Shown one piece after another: positions 32,154 to 36,598 of a DNA stretch of 36,598 nt; within the stretch, counting starts at the first letter, position 1; each line of letters starts with the position of its first letter. The stretch lies in contig NZ_JAQLDQ010000019.1 of the NCBI RefSeq assembly GCF_028209395.1, positions 1 through 36,598 on the forward strand, written 5' to 3'. Both the position numbers and the translations under genes were made by a program. Under the pieces are notes generated by a model. That model was not told the origin of the DNA, made no database searches, and worked only from the letters and a program-made list of their open reading frames with translations. Source of the DNA: Collinsella aerofaciens. Lineage in GTDB: Bacteria; Actinomycetota; Coriobacteriia; Coriobacteriales; Coriobacteriaceae.

Positions 32154-33089
32154 CTACAGTTCAGTCACGACAACGTTGTTGAAGATCTCGTCCCAGCGGT
32201 CCATGACCAGGTGGCCGGTCTTGGGATCCATGGCGTTGAGCTTACCGCAGGTATTGGCGGTCTTGAGCACCGTGACGTCGTCGGCACCAGCAGCAATGGC
32301 ATGCGCAAAACCGGCGATGGTCGAGTCGCCGGAACCCGTTGCGTTCACAGCCGCAATCGCGGGCGTCTTGGCGCGGAACGCGCGACCCTCATGGAAGCCC
32401 ACCGAACCGGCAGCGCCCATCGAAACGACAACCCAGGGAATACCGGCAAAGCGGCCATCGGCGGCAAGCGCCTCGCGCAGGGCATCGACATCATCGGTCG
32501 TAAAGGACGTACCCAGCAGGCCGTTAATCTCGGTCAGGTTGGGTTTTACGAGCTCAGGCTTAGCGTCGGACTCCAGCGCGGCCTCCAGCGATGCACCCGA
32601 GGTGTCGAGCAGCACCTTGGCGCCCGCCTCCTCGGCGATCTTGACGAGCTCGGCATAGTAGCCGGCATCGACGCCACGCGGCAGCGAGCCCGAAAGCGTC
32701 ACAACGTCCGCCTTCGCCGCGAGCTCGGCGAACTTGGCCGTAAAGGCCTCGAGCTCGGCCGGGGCGATCTGCGGGCCGCTCTCCAGCAGCTCGGTCTGAT
32801 TACCCTCGTGCAGAATATTCAGGCAAATGCGCGTCTCACCGGCGATGGGCACAAAGTCGTTCTTGACGCCGTCGGCATCCATAAGCTCGGCCATATAGGC
32901 ACCCATGTGGCCGCCAAGCAGACCAGTCGCGAGCACGTCGTCTCCCAGTTGCAGCAGCACACGGCTCACGTTGAGGCCCTTGCCGCCAGCGGTCTTTTCG
33001 GGCGTGACGCGGTTAACGTCGTCAATGACCAGCTTGTCGAGCTGATAGCGCGTATCAATCGACGGGTTCATGGTAACGGTCAGAATCAT
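32154..33089 (-). CDS. lacC: Tagatose-6-phosphate kinase
   Basis: Phosphorylates tagatose-6-phosphate to tagatose-1,6-bisphosphate. A 311-residue PfkB-family kinase with the N-terminal MNPSIDTRYQLDKLVIDDVNRV, the GGKGLNVSRVLLQLGDDVLATG stretch near residue 38, and the C-terminal anion-hole and catalytic motif NATGSGDSTIAGF near 251. The N-terminal DDVNRV-KTAGGKGLNV pattern and the ending (ANTCGKLNA...GHLVMDRWDEIFNNVVV) resemble LacC more than 1-phosphofructokinase. The start at 33089 has AGGAGT upstream. It is last in the lacA-lacB-epimerase-lacC cluster; a fructose-1-phosphate kinase activity cannot be excluded. The three-stem element follows the stop codon. Confidence 0.88.
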   Translation of the reverse strand: MILTVTMNPSIDTRYQLDKLVIDDVNRVTPEKTAGGKGLNVSRVLLQLGDDVLATGLLGGHMGAYMAELMDADGVKNDFVPIAGETRICLNILHEGNQTELLESGPQIAPAELEAFTAKFAELAAKADVVTLSGSLPRGVDAGYYAELVKIAEEAGAKVLLDTSGASLEAALESDAKPELVKPNLTEINGLLGTSFTTDDVDALREALAADGRFAGIPWVVVSMGAAGSVGFHEGRAFRAKTPAIAAVNATGSGDSTIAGFAHAIAAGADDVTVLKTANTCGKLNAMDPKTGHLVMDRWDEIFNNVVVTEL

Positions 33090-33142
33090 ATTGAACTCCT
33101 GTTCCGGGGCGGCATGACCCACCCCAAACATACGATAGCTCG

Positions 33143-34024
33143 TTAAAGGATCTCGATCTCAAAGCCGCGGGTGACGGTCTCCCCCGGCTTGGCAACCAGG
33201 CAGCCACGCTTGTGCTCCAGAATATCGTCCTCGTCGGAGCAGGTAGACAGGCCGCCCCACGGTTCCACGGCCACAAAGTCGCCCTCGGGCTTGCTCCACA
33301 CAATCAGGTACGGCATATCCTGGAACGTCAGGCGCACGCCCTTGTCCTCGGTTTTCTTGGTCAGCGTAACCACGCGGCTCTCGAGCACGTCAAAGATGGT
33401 CTCTGCGAAGTCAAAGAGTTCGTGGGTCAGCGGCAGGTCATGGCCAACCATCGGGTTCTTGCTGCGATGCTCAACATCAATCAGGCCCGTCGAGGGAACG
33501 GCAGTACAGAGCTCGGCGGCCTCGCGCTGCTCAAAACGGAGCTCGTAGTCGTCGTAGGACTCGCCCTCGTCAAGCGGGCACTTAAAGCCAGGGTGACCGC
33601 CCACAAAGAACGGCATGTCCTCGGTGCCCTCATTGGTCACCTCGTACGACACGGCCACCTTCTCCGCATCGATCGTGTAACGAGCAACGATCTTAAACGG
33701 ATACGGGTACTGCTCAAGCAACTCGGCATGGTCGGCAGAGCTTAGGCTCAGCGCAACCATGTTGTCGCTCTGCTCCTCGAGCTTCCACTCCTGCTTGCGA
33801 CCAAAGCCGTGGCGGGCGAGCTTGACCTCGCGGCCGCCCATGGTCATTGCGCGACCGTCACGAAGGCCGCCGCAGATCGGGAAACAAATGGGTGCCTGGC
33901 CCGACCACACCGCCGGGTCGCCCTGCCACAGGTACTCACGGCCGTTGGCCGTAATAGAAGTGAACGACCCGCCCGCCGTGCTCAGTGCCACGCGGATAGA
34001 ACCGTTATCAAGAACAAACTCCAT
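33143..34024 (-). CDS. Aldose 1-epimerase family protein (LacX-like)
   Basis: A 293-residue protein of the galactose mutarotase-like fold, cytosolic (no signal peptide). Family stretches are AGGSFTSITANGREYLWQGDPAVWSGQAPICFPICGGLRDG near residue 13, ARHGFGRKQEW near 65 (histidine in the active-site region) and FFVGGHPGFKCPLDEGE near 148 with the second histidine. It resembles LacX of Lactococcus lac operons, which interconverts anomers of a sugar or sugar phosphate; here it lies between lacB and lacC, so a (phospho)galactose or tagatose-linked role is inferred. The start at 34024 follows AAGGGAAGG. Confidence 0.85.
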   Translation of the reverse strand: MEFVLDNGSIRVALSTAGGSFTSITANGREYLWQGDPAVWSGQAPICFPICGGLRDGRAMTMGGREVKLARHGFGRKQEWKLEEQSDNMVALSLSSADHAELLEQYPYPFKIVARYTIDAEKVAVSYEVTNEGTEDMPFFVGGHPGFKCPLDEGESYDDYELRFEQREAAELCTAVPSTGLIDVEHRSKNPMVGHDLPLTHELFDFAETIFDVLESRVVTLTKKTEDKGVRLTFQDMPYLIVWSKPEGDFVAVEPWGGLSTCSDEDDILEHKRGCLVAKPGETVTRGFEIEIL

Positions 34025-34143
34025 AGGAGCCTTCCCTTTCTTACGACAGCCCGCCAAGTCAGTGGGGCTGATAGCAAACCGGCCCGCGCCCCATCACAGA
34101 AACGCGAGCCGTCAACGGACTAGTTAATTACGCCGGATACCCG

Positions 34144-34668
34144 CTAATCGTGGTATTCGCCGCGGTCCCACTTCTCGAGGAACTCGTCAAAGAAGTGCGG
34201 GTCAGCCTGAGCCTCGGCGTCGGCCTTGTTGCAGGCATCGATCTTGGCGATCAGGGCATCGTGCTCGGGGGTCTTCTCGTAGGGCTCCTCCAGGAAGGCA
34301 AGCATGATGTCGGCCATCAGGAACTCGCCGGTAATCTTGCCGCCAAAGCCCACGATGTTGGCGTTGAGCTCGCGACGGGCATACAGGGCAGAGGTCATAT
34401 CGCGGACCAGGGCGCAGCGGGCGCCGGGAACCTTGTTGACGGCGTTGGTGATGCCGATGCCGGTGCCGCACAGGGCCACGCCAAAATCGGCCTTGCCGCT
34501 GGCGACAGCCTCGCCCACGGCCTTACCGTAGATGGGATAGTGCGTACGGGTGTGGCTGTAGGTGCCGCAGTCGAGCACCTTGTAGCCAGCCTGCTCCAGG
34601 CGGTCGGCCAGATAGATCTTCTCGTCCGTAACGATATGGTCGCAACCGATTGCGATGGTCTTCTTCAT
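34144..34668 (-). CDS. lacB: Galactose-6-phosphate isomerase subunit LacB
   Basis: With LacA converts galactose-6-phosphate to tagatose-6-phosphate. The 174-residue RpiB-fold protein begins [23 protein letters not shown], has [16 protein letters not shown] near residue 35, the catalytic-loop [24 protein letters not shown] near 67, and ends with [19 protein letters not shown], which matches Gram-positive LacB proteins almost residue for residue as I remember them. The start has AAAGGA upstream. It is 63 nt downstream of lacA. Confidence 0.95.
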   Translation of the reverse strand: MKKTIAIGCDHIVTDEKIYLADRLEQAGYKVLDCGTYSHTRTHYPIYGKAVGEAVASGKADFGVALCGTGIGITNAVNKVPGARCALVRDMTSALYARRELNANIVGFGGKITGEFLMADIMLAFLEEPYEKTPEHDALIAKIDACNKADAEAQADPHFFDEFLEKWDRGEYHD

Positions 34669-34731
34669 CAGAACGTCCTTTCGTCTGAATTCACAAGTTG
34701 AGGTAGAAGTTCGAGTTCTCGGTGGCTCTCG

Positions 34732-35160
34732 TTAGGCCATCTTGTTGAGCATGTCGACACGGATCTGGTGACGGCCGCCGGCGTACTGGGCGCGCAGGAA
34801 CTCGCGGGCGATCTTCTTGGCGACCTCGGTGCCCACAACGCCCGGGCCCATGGTGACCATGCGCGAGCCGTTGTGCTCGCGGGTCATGTAGGCGGAACGC
34901 TCGTCGGAAATGTTGGCGACGACCATGCCCTTGATCTTGACGGCGGCCATATAGGAGCCGACGCCGTACTTATCGAATGCGAAGCCCTGGGAATCCTTGT
35001 GCTCCAGCAGGTCCTTGGCAACGGCGGCCGCGGAATCGACAAAGTCCGCGGCAGGGGTCTCGGAATAGTCGACGACCTCGTGACCGTCGGCGATGAGCAT
35101 CTCCTTGATGGACTCCTTCATCGACATACCGTCGGCATCGGAAGCGATTACAACCCTCAT
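34732..35160 (-). CDS. lacA: Galactose-6-phosphate isomerase subunit LacA
   Basis: Partner of LacB in galactose-6-phosphate isomerase. The 142-residue RpiB-fold protein contains VVIASDADGMSMKESIKEML, VDYSETPAADFVDSA near residue 30, SDERSAYMTREHNGSRMVTMG near 84 and the C-terminal GGRHQIRVDMLNKMA typical of LacA. AAGGAGG lies upstream of the ATG at 35160. First gene of the lac cluster; upstream are palindromic TTTGTTC/GAACAAA sites. No lactose or galactose phosphotransferase genes are seen in the window, so how the phosphorylated substrate is made is not shown here. Confidence 0.94.
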   Translation of the reverse strand: MRVVIASDADGMSMKESIKEMLIADGHEVVDYSETPAADFVDSAAAVAKDLLEHKDSQGFAFDKYGVGSYMAAVKIKGMVVANISDERSAYMTREHNGSRMVTMGPGVVGTEVAKKIAREFLRAQYAGGRHQIRVDMLNKMA

Positions 35161-35255
35161 GACATCCTCCTTGAGAGATACGCAGGTGCGTAGTTTCTGT
35201 TTGGAAGTGTTGAATCGCGTTCAGGTCCGGGCATCTGAATGTGCGGTTCTTCACT

Positions 35256-35330
35256 GTTCATGTTTATTTGAACACATTCGAACAGCGACTGCAACAACTA
35301 TTTGTTTATCTTTGTTCTTTTTTGAACAAA
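35256..35330 (-). promoter_or_regulatory. Palindromic sites upstream of lacA
   Basis: TTTGTTC-TTTTTT-GAACAAA at 35311-35330 is a perfect 7-bp palindrome, and GTTCA-TGTTTATT-TGAAC at 35256-35273 a second one; GTTCAACAAAC recurs near 35389. These A+T-rich GAAC sites suit a DeoR- or GntR-type repressor of the lac genes. The rest of 35161-35400 shows nothing else. Confidence 0.5.
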
Positions 35331-35400
35331 TACCGTTCACAGATGATTGCTGACCGTTTGGACTGGGCACGGACGTAGCGACCATGTGTTCAACAAACAA

Positions 35401-35433
35401 AAGGGCGGCCGAGAACGTGTCTCGTCCGCCCTT
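35401..35433 (-). terminator. Terminator downstream of the membrane protein gene
   Basis: AAGGGCGG (35401-35408) and CCGCCCTT (35426-35433), extended by CGAGA/TCTCG, form a hairpin. Read on the minus strand it is followed by TTGTTTGTTG, so it terminates the gene at 35468-36481. Confidence 0.65.
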
Positions 35434-35467
35434 CTCACGGTTGATCTTCCAAAGATCGCTTTGCCGC

Positions 35468-36481
35468 CTACTCAGACTGCCCGCTCTTCTTGGCATGTCT
35501 GGACGGAGCGCTCAGAAAGCGGCCCGTCAAATAGTTCGCCGGGCCAGAGATATCAATCCCCAGCAGCACGTGTCCTAGCCATAGGAACGCCACGAGCACC
35601 AGTAGAGGAATCACACACGAGGTCACGATCATCACGATGACGCCTTCGATGAGGTCGGTCACCTGTTGCACAATCTCGTCGGTCATCTGCTTGGCACCAC
35701 TGGTTACCGACGTGACCAGGCTTGAGGCACCGTCGGCAAGCTGCTCAAGCACGTTCTTGGACTCTGTGGACTCGGTCTTTTTCTTGCTTGCTTTGGAGCT
35801 ATCACTATTTGCCGTACCCGCAGCGTCGGCCGCCTTTTGCTCGGCCGCTTCGATGCTCACTCGATACGTTTCGTCGACCTTTTGCGACACCCATACGCTT
35901 GCAGGCACCAACGCCATGCCGATCGTGGCGACCACCAGCACGCGAGTCGCCACGCGGCGCAGGACGGCGCTCGTGCTCCAGCGCCCGTGAATGCCGAGCG
36001 ACACCGCAAGGAGCACCAGCGCAAACGGGATCAGGATGCCCAGGCCAACCGACCACAAAATGGTCAGCAGGTATTTCTCGAGGTAGAGCACGGCAAGCAC
36101 GATGCCCAAGTTACCCGAAAGCTGCGCGAGCTGCTCGGCAACCGGCGTTCCCGTATCGCCCGGCAGCGCAGTGATACCCGCAGATAGGGCGACGCACGAG
36201 GTCGTGAGCGCCAAAACATTGCCCTTCTTTTGATCGATGACCTCGATGGTGGAGTCCCAAGTCTTGGTATCGGCGAAATGCGGACGAGCTACAAAGCCCG
36301 ACAGCAGCGCCAGTACCACGAGCGCAACGATAAAGCCAATCTGCAGCTTTTTGTTTGCGCACACGACATCGGACAGACTGGGCTGCAGCTCGGTTACCGT
36401 CGTGTGCTCGGTTATCTGGACAGGACGCCCATGAGCCATCTCGTGCGCGTCTCTTTTTTGTATTGACCCGTTATCCGGCAT
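35468..36481 (-). CDS. Membrane protein of unknown function
   Basis: A 337-residue protein. The first 45 residues are polar; hydrophobic segments lie near 47-65, 95-115 and 120-145, 150-190 (two), then a long charged, Ala/Ser/Lys/Glu-rich region (about 215-270) that includes KASKKKTESTESK, and finally segments near 275-305. The region after segment 1 (HFADTKTWDSTIEVIDQKKGNVLALTTSC) may face outward. I recognise no family. The start at 36481 has GAGGAGG seven bases upstream. It is upstream of and on the same strand as lacA but separated by a terminator and the palindromes, so it is not part of the lac operon. Confidence 0.75.
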   Translation of the reverse strand: MPDNGSIQKRDAHEMAHGRPVQITEHTTVTELQPSLSDVVCANKKLQIGFIVALVVLALLSGFVARPHFADTKTWDSTIEVIDQKKGNVLALTTSCVALSAGITALPGDTGTPVAEQLAQLSGNLGIVLAVLYLEKYLLTILWSVGLGILIPFALVLLAVSLGIHGRWSTSAVLRRVATRVLVVATIGMALVPASVWVSQKVDETYRVSIEAAEQKAADAAGTANSDSSKASKKKTESTESKNVLEQLADGASSLVTSVTSGAKQMTDEIVQQVTDLIEGVIVMIVTSCVIPLLVLVAFLWLGHVLLGIDISGPANYLTGRFLSAPSRHAKKSGQSE

Positions 36482-36570
36482 TTGGATACCTCCTCAGTCC
36501 GGGGCTTAATGCGAAAGGAAGTATACCCACCGAGCAAAAAACGAACGGGAAGACGAACAGAGCGCACCAA

Positions 36571-36590
36571 GACTGTCCCCAATGACTATC
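36571..36590. repeat. Partial GGGGACAG-core repeat at the window edge
   Basis: GACTGTCCCCAATGACTATC contains the core seen in the hairpin family (compare 1186-1200 and 31957-31972). No complementary left arm is visible within the preceding 40 bases, so it is a degenerate copy or continues past the window. The rest of 36482-36598 shows no gene. Confidence 0.4.
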
Positions 36591-36598
36591 TCCGGATG

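Overview
This window looks like a chromosomal segment of a Coriobacteriia gut anaerobe, most probably a Collinsella-like species. The reasons are inferred: roughly 60% G+C, LuxR-type regulators with a multi-pass membrane N-terminus, a complete set of LacA/LacB/LacC tagatose-6-phosphate enzymes, an agmatine deiminase operon, a flavodiiron protein, and many structured intergenic repeats. No rRNA, tRNA or CRISPR array was found. No taxonomic marker gene is present, so the assignment is not proven.

Layout. (1) 1-1385: the 5' two thirds of a very G+C-rich IS110-family transposase, cut off near position 78, with about 230 nt of G+C-rich non-coding DNA upstream that could hold a bridge RNA, followed by small hairpin repeats and a three-stem structured element. 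(2) 1385-5057: DAHP synthase, a frameshifted GNAT acetyltransferase, a ~295-bp structured repeat, and an AAA/DUF4143 ATPase preceded by four tandem 23-bp repeats. (3) 5195-17454: a MATE exporter and amidohydrolase pair; then an agmatine deiminase (AgDI) cluster, ptcA-aguD-aguA, followed by a second APC permease where carbamate kinase would be expected. Two paralogous membrane-bound LuxR regulators lie around this region, and a near-identical palindromic site precedes two of the operons. (4) 17455-24213: a second copy of the ~295-bp repeat, a BceAB-like ABC exporter, a Nudix-Vsr fusion protein, an AraC regulator with a HAD phosphatase, and a long bidirectional terminator. (5) 24248-35160: sugar metabolism. 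A GatY/KbaY-like class II aldolase is divergent from a DeoR regulator. A flavodiiron protein follows. A LacI regulator is divergent from galK-galT, with three copies of one operator. Then comes lacA-lacB-epimerase-lacC. (6) 35468-36481: a membrane protein of unknown function.

How it fits together. Galactose can enter glycolysis by the Leloir route (GalK, GalT) or, if brought in as galactose-6-phosphate, by LacAB, LacC and a tagatose-bisphosphate aldolase, for which the class II enzyme at 24248-25105 is the local candidate. The agmatine genes convert agmatine to putrescine and carbamoyl phosphate; ATP recovery needs a carbamate kinase encoded elsewhere.

The least explained content is intergenic. 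(a) A three-stem element abuts the stop codons of aroF and lacC, with compensatory base changes between copies. (b) A ~295-bp multi-hairpin repeat occurs twice. (c) A family of small hairpins has unrelated stems but a shared GGGAC(A)-type loop core; one sits inside the 3' end of a permease gene. These are the best candidates for undescribed biology here, along with the Nudix-Vsr fusion.
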